From Blattamonas nauphoetae (Eukaryota > Preaxostyla > Oxymonadida), in NCBI GenBank assembly GCA_033064195.1, contig JARBJD010000258.1, positions 1 through 64,000 of the forward strand: 64,000 bases of DNA, written 5' to 3'. This document shows, piece by piece, positions 12,397 to 22,476 of the stretch (its first letter is position 1; each line of letters opens with the position of its first letter). A model generated the notes under the pieces. That model saw only the letters and a program-made list of their open reading frames with translations. It ran no database searches and had not been told where the DNA came from. Position numbers and translations under genes: made by a program.

Positions 12397-15060
12397 ATGA
12401 CACAAGCAGTATTCTCTTCATTATTTCTCATCATTTGCTCATTATTCTTCTTGCAGGATTCGGAACAACCTAAGCCAGCAGAGTCAAAACTGTTTCGCCC
12501 ACTTGAAGAAGAAAGACAGATCATCCCCTACGATGTGAACGAAGACGGCTTGATGATCGAAATCGGTATTTTCATGTTCCTTTCAACATTTTTTATGCTT
12601 TCTTCCATTCCAACGTCTGTTTTCAATGTTTATTTTCATAAAAACTCAACTCTCTTCAATCGCTTATCTTGACAATTTCCTTCTGTTTCCACTTTCTACT
12701 CAGATGGTGTTACCACTATGATGGAGTGGGTATGCAAACGTATCAACGAACTTCCCAATAGTGACCTGTACGGATTCCGTTTGAGAAACCCGGATGACCA
12801 GTGGGGTCCATGGAAGAATTTCACTGCTGCCTCGGCCCGGATCCTAATCGACGAAACAATCGCAGCATTTTCATATTATGGAATCACAAAGGGCAGTAAA
12901 GTGATGATCTTCGCCGAAAACTGCATTGAATGGATGCTCATGATGCATGCGTGCGATCACGTGTCTGCTATCCATGTCCCTCTCTACAATGCCCTCGGTG
13001 TTTCTGGGATTGAACTTGCCCTTTCTGAGATGGAATCCGAACTCCTTGTCATCTCTCCCAGCTTTGTGAAGAAGGTGGAACAGGCTCTCTCATCTGAAGC
13101 TACCAAAGAAGCCCGGAAGAAGCTCAGAGGAATTGTCCTCATCAATACCTTTGATTATGTTAATGAAGCTGTCTTGGATGCTCATACTCAAAAGATGGGT
13201 CTCAAGGAGATCTGGCCATCAGCTGAACTCCCAGCACCTCTACCGCTCAACTTCACTCAGTTCTACTCTCTCATCCCGAACCCAACCAAGCCTCCTCGGC
13301 CTGCATTTATTAAGCCACGCACAGGAAGTACCGCACCAGTTATTGCGGACGATCAACGTGTCTGCCCCAACTACAAGCTCAGCGAAGTCGAACTGGCTCG
13401 TACAAAGCTTCAGGACATTCTCGACAAAGAGGAGCATCCTGATGCGCCCTCCGGATGTTGCTTAGTGCACACATCGGCCGAGTTCCGACAGTTGGGTATT
13501 TATAAGCATCGACTCAGACCGCTCACTCCTGCCTTCAAAGCTGATGCACCCATTCAACTCCCCATCATCCCCCCGACGCCCCTCGACCACCAAGCCTTCA
13601 TCTACACTTCGGGAAGCACAGGAAAACCAAAAGCAGCCATGCTCAACCATCAATCAATGGTTGTGACGTACGGAGCAGCTAAAGTGAGAGGATACTGGTT
13701 CACAACAAAGGACATCCACCTTTCATATCTTCCGCTGGCCCATGTCTTCGAGAAGATCTGTCTTCATGGAGGTCTGCACGGAGGTGCCTGCATCTGCTTT
13801 GCCTGCGAAGGGGCAGCAAGTCTGATGGATGATCTCAAAACTCTCAAACCAACATACTTTGTTGGTGTTCCTCGTGTCTTCAACAAGATCTACAAACAGG
13901 CCAACGAGAGAATTGCCGGTTTGGCAGCACCAATCCGCTCCCTGGTCCTGTCGGCCATGAAATCTCGTCGAAACCATCTCAACAAAACCGGATCTGCCGA
14001 ATATTGGCTCGTGGACAAGACTGTCCTCTCCGCGTTCAAGAACTTGCTTGGAGGCCGCCTGCGGTTCGCCATGTTGGGAGGAGCCCCGATGAGCACCAAA
14101 GTGAAGCAGTTCATCGAAGACGCGTGCGGTACAACGTTGTTGGAAGGATACGGACTGACTGAGATTGCTTCCATGTCCCATGTGGTCCGTGGACTCCGCC
14201 CCATCCCAGAACACTTTGACATCCGATGCGATAATGTTGGGCACGTCACAGCCAGTCTGATTGCGAAGGTTGTGAGAGTTGAAAACGAGATTGCGGAGAC
14301 TCGCAGCCAGGGCGGGAAATACTTCGTTGGAGAGCTGTGCCTGAAGGGAACAAGTGTCTTTAAGCAGTACTACAACCGACCAGAAGAAACAAAAGCAGCG
14401 ATTGATGAAGACGGCTGGTTCCACACTGGCGATCTGGTGTACATGGACGAGAGGGAGAACATCCATGTGATTGACCGAGTCAAATCGATGATCAAGTTGA
14501 GCAACGGAGAGTGGATCTCTCCAGAGTTCCTGGAGGGAATCTTCACTTTGTCGCCGCTCGTCCAGCAAGTCTATGTTCACGCTGGACCACACATGACCAC
14601 ACCAGCTGTTGTCGTCGTGGTTGAACCTGAGCCACTCGAAGCTGAAATGAAAAAGAGAGCGGAAGAAAAACGTTCCAAGACCAACGAGCCTATTCAACCA
14701 AAGGCCGTGAACCCGAGCGAGGAAGGGCATGCCTCCCCCACTCCCCAATACCCTAACACAGCAGCTGCGACGGAAGAAGAAGTGAAGGCCGTTGTTCTCG
14801 AGAGTCTGAAACAGATCGTGATTGACCAGCACATTGCAGGGTACAACACTCCGACAGCTTGCCAACTCTGCGCTGAGCCTTTCACTATCGACAATGGACT
14901 CTTGACTCCGACTCTCAAGTATCGCCGTGTCGAGTTTGTCAAGCGATTCTTCTCCTCTGAAGCACCTGCTGGCTCTGCTGCTGCTGGAACACCGGTGCAG
15001 TTTGTTCCATCACCTGTTCCATCAGCTACTCCATCGGCCATGGCGTCACCTTCACTTTGA
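12397..15060 (+). CDS. Long-chain acyl-CoA synthetase (AMP-binding enzyme)
   Basis: Activates fatty acids to acyl-CoA through an acyl-AMP intermediate. Three exons are inferred: 12397-12408, 12457-12565 and 12704-15060, joined by GT-AG introns of 48 and 138 nt, giving 825 residues. The joins yield the continuous start MTQADSEQPKPAESKLF and the junction LMIEIDGVTTMMEW. The AMP-binding P-loop YTSGSTGKPKAAM lies at about residue 340, EGYGLTEIA at about 520 and the hinge region GWFHTGDLVYMDE near 610. These are the canonical long-chain acyl-CoA synthetase motifs. The stretch before the P-loop is longer than in typical family members, and the end is Pro/Ser/Ala-rich. No membrane anchor is obvious. 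The first exon codes only four residues, so the start is supported by splicing logic, not by length. Confidence 0.9.
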
Positions 15061-15309
15061 TTAAACAATTGCGTGCTTTCCTTTTTCTTCGAACGCGACA
15101 ATTGGGTTATATATTGAAACACATTGAACACTCATTGATTCTTTATTCCTTTCCCTTTTTCTAGACACTCAAATGTCATTTTGTCGTTTTTTATGCAGAA
15201 ACTTTCAAGCTGCGAGAACTTGGGAAATACGGGCGTACCTGTGAGGAAAGAATGTTTTAAGCAATGATAAATGATGATTGTGTCACAATGACGCGGAATA
15301 CAGGAAGAA

Positions 15310-16147
15310 TCATTCTTCGAAGAGAGAATTTGTGCAGTGAATGCATGATGCTGTTTCATTCTCCTTGATTTTATCTGTCAAACGTTCAATCTCTCCTTGA
15401 GTCTCTTCGATTATTTTCTGTATGTTTACGATGTCTTGGTTGTCATTCTCCATATCGACGAGCATTTTTTCGTTCTCCTCTTCACCGGTTTGAGATTCCT
15501 GATTCTGGAGATTATTCAGAATACTTACCAACTCCATTTTCTGAACGACAAGTTGTTGAGTCTTTTCTTTCAGTTGGTTGCTGTTCTCTGCCTTCTTTGC
15601 CGTTTCAACTGATGAATAAGTGAAGTCAAATTACAAACTCTTCAGATGGCACTCCTTGATTTCTTGTGAAAGGCGAATCATCATTCCTCGTGCTTCGATT
15701 GGATCTGCCATTTTTCGAAATTCATCCATTTTGGCTGTGCACTCAGAAATTCTATTCAAGATTTCTTGTCTGGAGTTTGAGTACGGAAAAGATGGTACCT
15801 GGTCTGTTCTTGTTGATGAATATATGTCTGCATTTCAGTTGTGGTTTTATCTTTTTCAGCGAGTAGATTCGTTGTAGATTGATTCAAATTGGCTCGGCGA
15901 ACATTGGCTGTCGAAATTCTGTTTTCAAGCTCAGCTTTAGTCGAGATCTGATGTTTAATTTTGTTTTTCTTGTCGGCAATATCGCGCTTAACTGATTATC
16001 ATCACATCTTTGGAAAAAGAACAGACGCATTTTGATTCGAATCAATATATCGTTTGTTTCCGTTTGGAGCTCAGCAAGTCGATTTTCATTTTGTTCTGAC
16101 GTTCGTTCAGCGGATTCTATTTGTCGGACCAACGTGGCTGGATCCAT
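15310..16147 (-). CDS. Coiled-coil protein with four exons and tiny introns
   Basis: Exons on the minus strand are 16027-16147, 15799-15991, 15639-15769 and 15310-15608. They are separated by GT-AG introns of 35, 29 and 30 nt, giving 247 residues. All joins keep phase and none contains a stop. The product begins MDPATLVRQIESAERTSEQ and is almost entirely predicted coiled coil, rich in Lys, Glu, Gln and Asn (for example LKRDIADKKNKIKHQIS). It ends with a small Cys pair (SCIHCTNSLFEE). I do not recognise a family; cytoskeletal or flagellar roles are common for such proteins but unproven here. It faces the acyl-CoA synthetase tail-to-tail with 249 bp between them. Confidence 0.7.
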
Positions 16148-16357
16148 TTTCAGTCTTTTCCATTCCGGCGAATGTCTCGGAAAAAATTCTGCACAGATCG
16201 AGACATCACTAACACATTAGGGAGAATCAGGTATTAATTTTCTAGAAAACACGATCGATACGGAGATATCCGAAAAAAAATTGGCCACCAGACAAAAAAA
16301 AGATGAATAAAGACTCATTTTGAATAATGAAAGAAGCATGTCACCCAGATCATTATC

Positions 16358-17006
16358 TCATTCGCCTACAATGTCCTGAACACGAACAAGTTCTTTACGT
16401 TCGGATTCAGGTATCATATTCCAAAGTTGATACAGCATTCCGTTGTGGACGGTGTCAAATGGACCGATCTGTTCACCCAGCGCAGGTGATGTAAAGAAAG
16501 ATGAATAAGGCTGTGACAGGAAAACAGGTGATGAAAAGACTGAAAAATGAAGTGAATGAAGAAGAAGCAGAAACCTGAGGGAGATATCACTGTCCGAGGA
16601 GTTCGTTCCTTCAAGAACATGATGGAAAAGGAGAAATGAGACATACTCTCAAGTAGAGGAACCAATCATTGAATGTGGTGATATCTCGAAGTTGAATAAA
16701 CACTGGCTCAGTGAATTTGGTTGTGGATGTGATGGGAGAATAAGAAAAGATGTTTGATGAGAAGAGATTCCAATCTGCTCCTGTCATCCCTCCCGGACTG
16801 CCCATTTCTCCGAGATGGATAAGACACAGTAAAGCGTCTGAGAGTGAGAAGTTAGTCAGGAGCTGGAGGAAAGTTGCAAAAAGAGGACCGGAAATTCAAA
16901 CATCAGATGATGTCCAGATACACAATTCATTTCGTGAACTACATTCAATACGCATTGTAACCCAGGTCCCATTTTGTAAGACATCAACATCTCCGCTTTT
17001 TGACAT
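16358..17006 (-). CDS. Uncharacterised small protein, spliced, possible 18-nt microexon
   Basis: Start ATG at 17006. Exons are 16902-17006, 16647-16862 and 16358-16510, joined in phase by a 39-nt intron and a 136-nt intron. The product has 157 residues: MSKSGDVDVLQNGTWVTM..., then LLTNFSLSDALLCLIHLGEM, IFIQL-like beta segments and the end KELVRVQDIVGE. The 136-nt intron also contains a possible 18-nt in-frame microexon (16591-16608, ERTPRT) with an AG before it and a GT after it, so two isoforms are possible. No family recognised. Confidence 0.55.
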
Positions 17007-17282
17007 CAGATTCTGACAACGTCCCTTTATTTCTTTTCAGTTCATGAGAAAAAAGAACAAACGGTTAACTCAACTTAAGAAAGGAATTTTCTGGTGTGAA
17101 AAGTACATTCCTCGGCAGTGTCGAGGTGCACTGCCATACTTAAGCACTTCTGAAGCGTGTTCTGATTGAATAAAAAACCAAATCGTTAAGTGTAAAGCCC
17201 TTCGAGGAAATGAAGAGATGCCGGAGTTGAAATATTCAAAACAGAAGTAATTCAGAAGTATCTTGAAACTGGATTCTCTCAT

Positions 17283-18434
17283 CTAGTCCTCTATCTGAGA
17301 TGAATCGTTTTCGATTGCCATTACGATTGCTCGAACGATTCTTCTCGTCTCGCGTTGGGTCTCATCTCTGTTTCGTAGTTTCATCTGCATCATCCCTTCT
17401 CCAGAATGAGCCCACGTGAAAATGATGAGAAATAATATGACCAGCGCAAGGATACCCGCGACCACAAAGAGGGGGATGAAGCAGAGGCTGTATTTCCATC
17501 TGATGATATTATCACTCCGTAGAGCAATCAACACAAATCCAGAGAAAACAGTCAACACAACCAGACAGAGAAATACGTCAATGGGATAGTCTTTGCAAGA
17601 TCGATGGGAGTTTGGGTGAGGGAGGATGAAGAGCATAATGGGGATGGCGGAAAGGAGGATCGGGGAAAGAACAACAATCCAAAGAAACTGGATGAGACCT
17701 TCTTCAAATCAGAAAAAAGAGAGGAAACCTTCCATTTTGAGAAGAAAGAGGATGTGGCTGATTAAGAATAGGATCTTCACGGCGGCCATGCAGAATGAAT
17801 TCTTGGATGCTTTCTTTGAAAAATGACGAACAGATACAATTACTGCCGAAATAGAAAAGACGGTGATCGGGAGAAAGGCAACCCAGCAGCGGGTGGGAAA
17901 AAGAGAATCAAGCCACAATCCAGGGAGAATCATGGAGAGTGAAAGGAGGAGCAGATGCCATTGTCCTTTTCCTCCAAAAAATAGTCCCAGAAACCAAAGA
18001 ATACAGACAGAACTCACAATACACAGAGTTGGGAAGGTCCAGAAATCGAGAATCGTTGTTCGCTCTCCTTTTGATGTTGCTTCTGCTGAGGATACCAGTC
18101 CACTCAAACTCAATCCGAGCATAGCGATAACATACAAACCCAGCACAATCACCATCGCATCAAGCAGGCGTGCTTGACAGAGTGATTTCTCCAGTTTGTT
18201 CTTCCGTTCTTTCACGTGATCATTCTCAGAAATGACAGATTCATAGAGTCTAAGTAGAATATCCCTAATAAAGGAGAACTTGGATACAATAGCGTGGCGG
18301 GAAGACCATCTTTCAGAATGCCAAAAGAATGAAGATCGCTCTCGCTCTGGAGTGAAATCAGACAAAAAATCATTGAAGAGAAGTAATAGGCAAATAAAAA
18401 GCGAATACTCGATGTATGTGGGGATTGTATTCAT
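17283..18434 (-). CDS. Polytopic membrane protein, TMEM185-like
   Basis: Exons 17729-18434 and 17283-17698 join across a 30-nt GT-AG intron to give 373 residues. About eight or nine hydrophobic segments are visible, for example MVIVLGLYVIAMLGLSLSGL, FWTFPTLCIVSSVCILWFLG, LIQFLWIVVLSPILLSAIPI and CFIPLFVVAGILALVILF. The pattern 'VFSGFVLIALRSDNIIRWKYSLCFIPLF' (split here: VFSGFVLIALRSD + NIIRWKYSLCFIPLF) resembles the TMEM185/fragile-X-F family, where each unit ends in W-x-W-x-VF-x-PLW. Assignment is by eye. The N-terminus is uncertain: an open frame upstream (18370-18597, PSVVKPEIIHLFESMYLD) could be an earlier exon ending at a donor near 18409. The tail RDETQRETRRIVRAIV is basic and cytosolic by the positive-inside rule. 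Confidence 0.6.
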
Positions 18435-19067
18435 TGAGAGGAAGGAAAGGGAAGGTTCTCAATGGGAACGAATCAATAAGTGCCTGGAGTTTCAGGATAT
18501 CTTCATCAAGATACATGCTCTCAAACAGATGAATGATTTCAGGTTTGACGACAGATGGAGAATGATTAAGTGGATTGAGACACATTCTTTTTTCCAAAGG
18601 ACTGACTCCTTATCCTCTCTGACTACTCGATTCAGAAAATTGCAAGGAAGTGTTAAAATAGCTAGTTGTCATGCTTAGACATGACATGATCGCTGGTAAG
18701 TTCTGAAGGAGGTTTAATCGTCAAGCTTGCATGGAACGGAACCGCCAGTAAGCCTGGGAGCGTTGAGTTCCTCGAATCCGATCACATCACACCCGTTTCC
18801 TGATGCATAGATGGTCATCCCAAGCCGGAATGGGATTGGAATATTGGTGAAGTATATAGCCTCCGCTGCTGCAGATGGGAGATTATTTTTGAAAGCAGTC
18901 ACGGACAAAAGTAAGTGGCCACCCCTTCCTGCATTTATGGCCAGATGTTCTGTCACACTTTTTTCGTAAACACTTCACCCCTTTGAAAGACAGTCATTTT
19001 TCAAATATAATACCAATATAGTGTGGTGAAGTGAAAATCAAGATGGTTGACTGAGGTCCCTCCCAGG

Positions 19068-19155
19068 GGTTAAGTATAGGCGCAGATCCGATTTTGGATA
19101 CGCGCAGATCCATTTTTTTGGATACGCGCAGATCCAAATGGATACGCGCAGATCT
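19068..19155 (+). repeat. Left terminal inverted repeat with GCGCAGATC iterons
   Basis: Holds four copies of a GCGCAGATC core: one as AGGCGCAGATCC, three as ATACGCGCAGATC, spaced 15-30 bp apart. They are plausible transposase-binding sites. The segment is roughly 85-90% identical to the reverse complement of 20822-20909. Confidence 0.85.
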
Positions 19156-19276
19156 CAAATATTTCTTGATTTTTGATCGTTTACCCTTGCCATTTCTTGA
19201 AATTTCACTCTGAATGCTCACAATTCGATTTAACTCTCGAAAACTCTTCACAAATTTGATTTTGTCACATTGTCAC

Positions 19277-20269
19277 ATGGGAAAGTTGATCGTACCATCA
19301 ACCAGAATCAAAGTCACGGCTCAACCACTCCACATGAAACATTTCGAGTCCAACCATGCTGATGATGAGCAGAGGAAAGTATCCTTCTTTTTTTGTAGCA
19401 TTCTTTGATGAGATCATCCGCTGTCAACATTGTGAACAAAATCGAGAAACAGTGTGTTGGGCTGCTGGCGATACGTCCCTTTGTGCTGATTGTGATGAAG
19501 AAATTCATCGACAAACCAAACTACTCGATCTGCATATTCGATGACCGATCAAAGAGGTGTGTAACAACATCTTCAATCACACAACTCTCTTTTCAGCATG
19601 AACAAGCATACACGCCCTGTCCAAGCCATCCCCGCCACACAATAGAATGTTTTTGTCCTGTTTCAGAAATTCTAGTCTGCGTAGACTGCAAAATGATCGG
19701 ATCCCATTCGAGTGGAGAAATGGCCCTTCACAGACTGGTTGGCCTCATAGATGCTTATCAAAGTGCACTACACGCGTCTAGTCAACTTGATACTGGACTG
19801 GAAACAAAGAAAGCAGCAATTCACGATCAACTTTCCACTGTTGATCAAAAGGTAAAAAATGTCCACACAAACGTTGAAGATATCGATACTCAAATACGAA
19901 AAATCATCCAGGAAGCATTCGAAAAAAGCACACAAATCACAGAACAGAAACTTTGTGTGCTTTTCTCAGAGGAAATCGAACTTCGACGGATTCTCGGATT
20001 CATGAAGTGGATTAACAACTTCCAGCAATATCTCCAAGACCACCTGCCTCTTGTTCGGTTCCTTGGGACGTCGACTCGCCACTAAGCAATCAGAGCCACC
20101 CTCCGAAGCTGAGGGGACATTCCTCACGCCGCCCAGTACATTACCGGACGTTGCGGTCACTGGGCAGATTGTTGTCTCGCCTGACATCGAAACCAACAAC
20201 CAGACGGTCCAATTCTCCATCTCCCACGCAACCATCTCGATCCTGCTTGTTCTGAAGCCACTCGTCTGA
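19277..20269 (+). pseudogene. Transposon-borne B-box zinc-finger gene copy with one in-frame TGA
   Basis: Predicted exons are 19277-19378, 19413-19556, 19597-20052 and 20087-20269, with introns of 34, 40 and 34 nt. The first B-box reads CQHCEQNRETVCWAAGDTSL then CADCDEEIHRQTKLLDLHIR, and the second reads CPSHPRHTIECFCPVSEILV then CVDCKMIG. A coiled coil follows (KKAAIHDQLSTVDQKVKNVH), then a tail with LPDVAVTGQIVVSPD. This is the tandem B-box plus coiled-coil layout of TRIM-like proteins. A TGA at 19542-19544 interrupts the frame right after the first B-box. TGA is a normal stop elsewhere in this window, so the copy is probably not functional at full length. The retained introns show it was captured as DNA, not through an mRNA. 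Confidence 0.7.
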
Positions 20270-20821
20270 CTCATCTTACTGGAAATGACCCGACAATAAC
20301 AAATTTATGTCATTGGTGCGCAGTAAAACATGACAGGCGTCATTTGGATCTGTGTGTTCTTTTTCAGACAATACCAACACGATCAGTCATCTTGAACACA
20401 CGAAACACACACTCACCTCATCGCTCCACCCCCTTCCTCCTCTCCATATTACCCAAATAACAATTTAATCCACAACTCCATCCTTTTTGATCTTTATGAT
20501 ACAGTAGAAGCCGCTATATTGTCAAATTGTGCGTCTCCAATGTCGAAGGCCAACCCACTCCGCAATCCTTGGAATTGATCACTGTAGTCGGGCATATGAA
20601 CAAAATGATGGATCACAACCAGAATTTCCGATATATCATCCTGGACCATCTCTGTAACTTGAAACCTGCTACGGATCCTTTTTTGGAATCACCTTGCACA
20701 ATGTATCAAACTTTTCTCTTCTATTTGTGATTCTGAAAGATGTTTGAGAGTAACTCAATCCATATTGAAGTTTTCTGAGATAAAAAGAAGCCAAATATTG
20801 GAACAGAACCAACACAATTTT
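20270..20821. other. Passenger sequence of the MULE-like element, unidentified
   Basis: An open stretch at 20527-20730 (ESPCTMYQTF, LITVVGHMNKMMDHNQNF) might be another captured fragment. There is no recognisable domain and no transposase-like motif. Confidence 0.3.
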
Positions 20822-20909
20822 GGATCTGCGCGTATCCATTTGGATCTGCGCGTATCCCTTTTTTTAGATCTGCGCGTAGCGAAAATCGGATCTGCGCCTA
20901 TACTTAACC
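20822..20909 (-). repeat. Right terminal inverted repeat with GCGCAGATC iterons
   Basis: Mirror of 19068-19155 with the same four iterons in opposite orientation. Differences are mostly around the A/T-rich spacer between the second and third iterons. Confidence 0.85.
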
Positions 20910-21649
20910 CCTCCCAGGGCACTTCCGATTGCGGCCATCACAAACTGTCTCCTCCTCCAAGGAGAGAAGATGTGACCAGTAGAGTAATCTCCTCCAGTGA
21001 TACTTGTCGGCTTCCACTCCTTGTTGACATACCGTTCGGACTTTGGCGAAAAAGTGTGTTTTCTATCTTCTTTATCTCTCTTCAGTTGCCATTGTAACTC
21101 TTTCAACCACTTTACTTTGTCATGACAATACTTATTCTGTCCTCATTCGACTGAATACTGACACATGTTGTGTGTACGAACTCTGGTGTCATTCTCAAAA
21201 TCTCGTTGTCACTACAGCATGTCATAGTACTCGAGGCGAATAAAGAATCAACTGTGTCCTCGTCTGATAGAGCGTTTGGAAGAGTTACAATGGCAACTGA
21301 AGAGAGATAAAGAAGATAGAAAACACACTTTTTCGCCAAAGTCCGAACGGTATGTCAACAAGGAGTGGAAGCCGACAAGTATCACTGGAGGAGATTACTC
21401 TACTGGTCACATCTTCTCTCCTTGGAGGAGGAGACAGTTTGTGATGGCCGCAATCGGAAGTGCCCTGGGAGGGACCTCAGTCAACCATCTTGATTTTCAC
21501 TTCACCACACTATATTGGTATTATATTTGAAAAATGACTGTCTTTCAAAGGGGTGAAGTGTTTACGAAAAAAGTGTGACAGAACATCTGGCCATAAATGC
21601 AGGAAGGGGTGGCCACTTACTTTTGTCCGTGACTGAAGGTTGCAAAACA

Positions 21650-22476
21650 CTATGGAACGTCACCAAAAATTATTTTTTGCCTAATTAACAGTTACAGGCT
21701 TAAAGAGATAATGAGCCATAAATTGAGTGAATTTTGTTTTGATCGCGTTTGAGACGACCATTTTTTCACCAGCACAAATTGACACACTTTTTGATACAAT
21801 ACACGTCATAAAACCAAGAAGTGGTGTAAAACGCTAAAAAATAACGGATACATGAGCAAAAAGTGAAATAAATGCACAAATCATTCAAAAAACCATGAAA
21901 AGCACCTCAATGCTCTATCTCTCGAGACGAGGAGTATTGCCCTGGAATAATCTGAACATGTCAGGATGGTTATTTTGATGTCAATTTACGAAGGAATATC
22001 AGTTTTGAGGGATAGTATCTAAAAGGGAGGATGAACAGAAAACGCGTGTTGATCCCAGGACGAGACGAACAATATCATCTGAACAAAACACAAAAAATGA
22101 AGGAAAACATGTGAAAATACCAGATTATGACTTTAATCAGTGAGATGACAAGTCTCGAAGTTGTCGGGAAGACTGTTGAAAACCGACTTTGGAGAGAGAA
22201 GATGAAAAAGAAAGAACAATGGAAACTTTGTTGGTTCACATCAAAAGAAGTGTTCAAACACTGATCTTACGCGAATGAGAAGGTATGTCCAAGAATTGGC
22301 GAAGAGGGGTCACCGCCAGCAGAAATCTGAATGAAAAGAGTGGATGAATCGGTAAATGAACGTACAAAACCTTCAGTGTGTTGATTGAAGGGGTATATGC
22401 AGACAATGAGAATGGTTAGGCAAATCTCCAGACTTACACAAAAATATGACGCCAGCAACTTTTGAAAAATAATCAC
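21650..22476 (-). other. Unusually long intron of the ARM/SPRY-like gene
   Basis: Bounded by donor GTGATT and acceptor CCATAG on the minus strand. At 827 nt it is about 20 times longer than its neighbours. Internal exon-like pieces with a good GTAAGT donor (QKLLASYFC, then ISAGGDPSSPILGH at about 22.27-22.33 kb) suggest alternative exons, or an older insertion whose ends I could not find. The 21.65-22.06 kb part is AT-rich and empty. Confidence 0.45.

Larger units (their letters stand above)
19068..20909. mobile_element. MULE-like TIR element carrying a B-box gene copy (Pack-MULE-like)
   Basis: Inserted in the left arm of the foldback element. The uninterrupted right arm shows the empty site. 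The ends are inverted repeats of about 88 bp starting GGTTAAGTATAGGCGCAG. The target duplication reads CCTCCCAGG (19059-19067 and 20910-20918) if it is 9 bp. Because the G/C runs are symmetric, 5, 7 or 11 bp are formally possible too, but 9 bp is the MULE norm and matches the element at 60 kb. It contains an intron-bearing B-box gene copy and about 550 bp of other sequence, and no transposase, so it is non-autonomous. Confidence 0.8.
18896..21635. mobile_element. Foldback-type DNA transposon with near-identical 360-bp arms, inserted in an exon
   Basis: The arms are inverted copies. The right arm is about 21273-21635. The left arm is 18896-19067 plus 20919-21104, split by a later insertion. 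The outer ends are CAGTCACGGACAAAAG and its complement. Over the roughly 360 bp I compared there is only one mismatch, near 21100, so insertion is recent. The spacer is about 168 bp. Flanks are AAG on both sides (18893-18895 and 21636-21638), a 3-bp target duplication. Both arms carry the same open frame (KRDKEDRKHTFSPKSERY ... MAAIGSALGG), which I do not recognise. No transposase is present. The ends recall Tc1/mariner termini but there is no TA duplication, so the superfamily is left open. Confidence 0.85.

Noticed and set aside
13723-14865. Long minus-strand open frame (380 codons) opposite the acyl-CoA synthetase
   Set aside because: It is the shadow of a strongly coding plus-strand exon, with no family features and low-complexity reading.
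19542-19544. TGA read as a sense codon (alternative genetic code)
   Set aside because: TGA ends other well-supported genes here, such as the acyl-CoA synthetase and the coiled-coil protein, and TAA and TAG are also used as stops, so reassignment is not supported.
19405-20085. Single 226-codon frame as the B-box gene product
   Set aside because: It begins in the wrong frame through the first B-box; the spliced model keeps both B-boxes in frame apart from one TGA.
18896-21635. Classical Tc1/mariner element, suggested by the CAGTCACGGACAAAAG ends
   Set aside because: The target duplication is AAG, not TA, and no transposase with a DD[E/D] motif is present.
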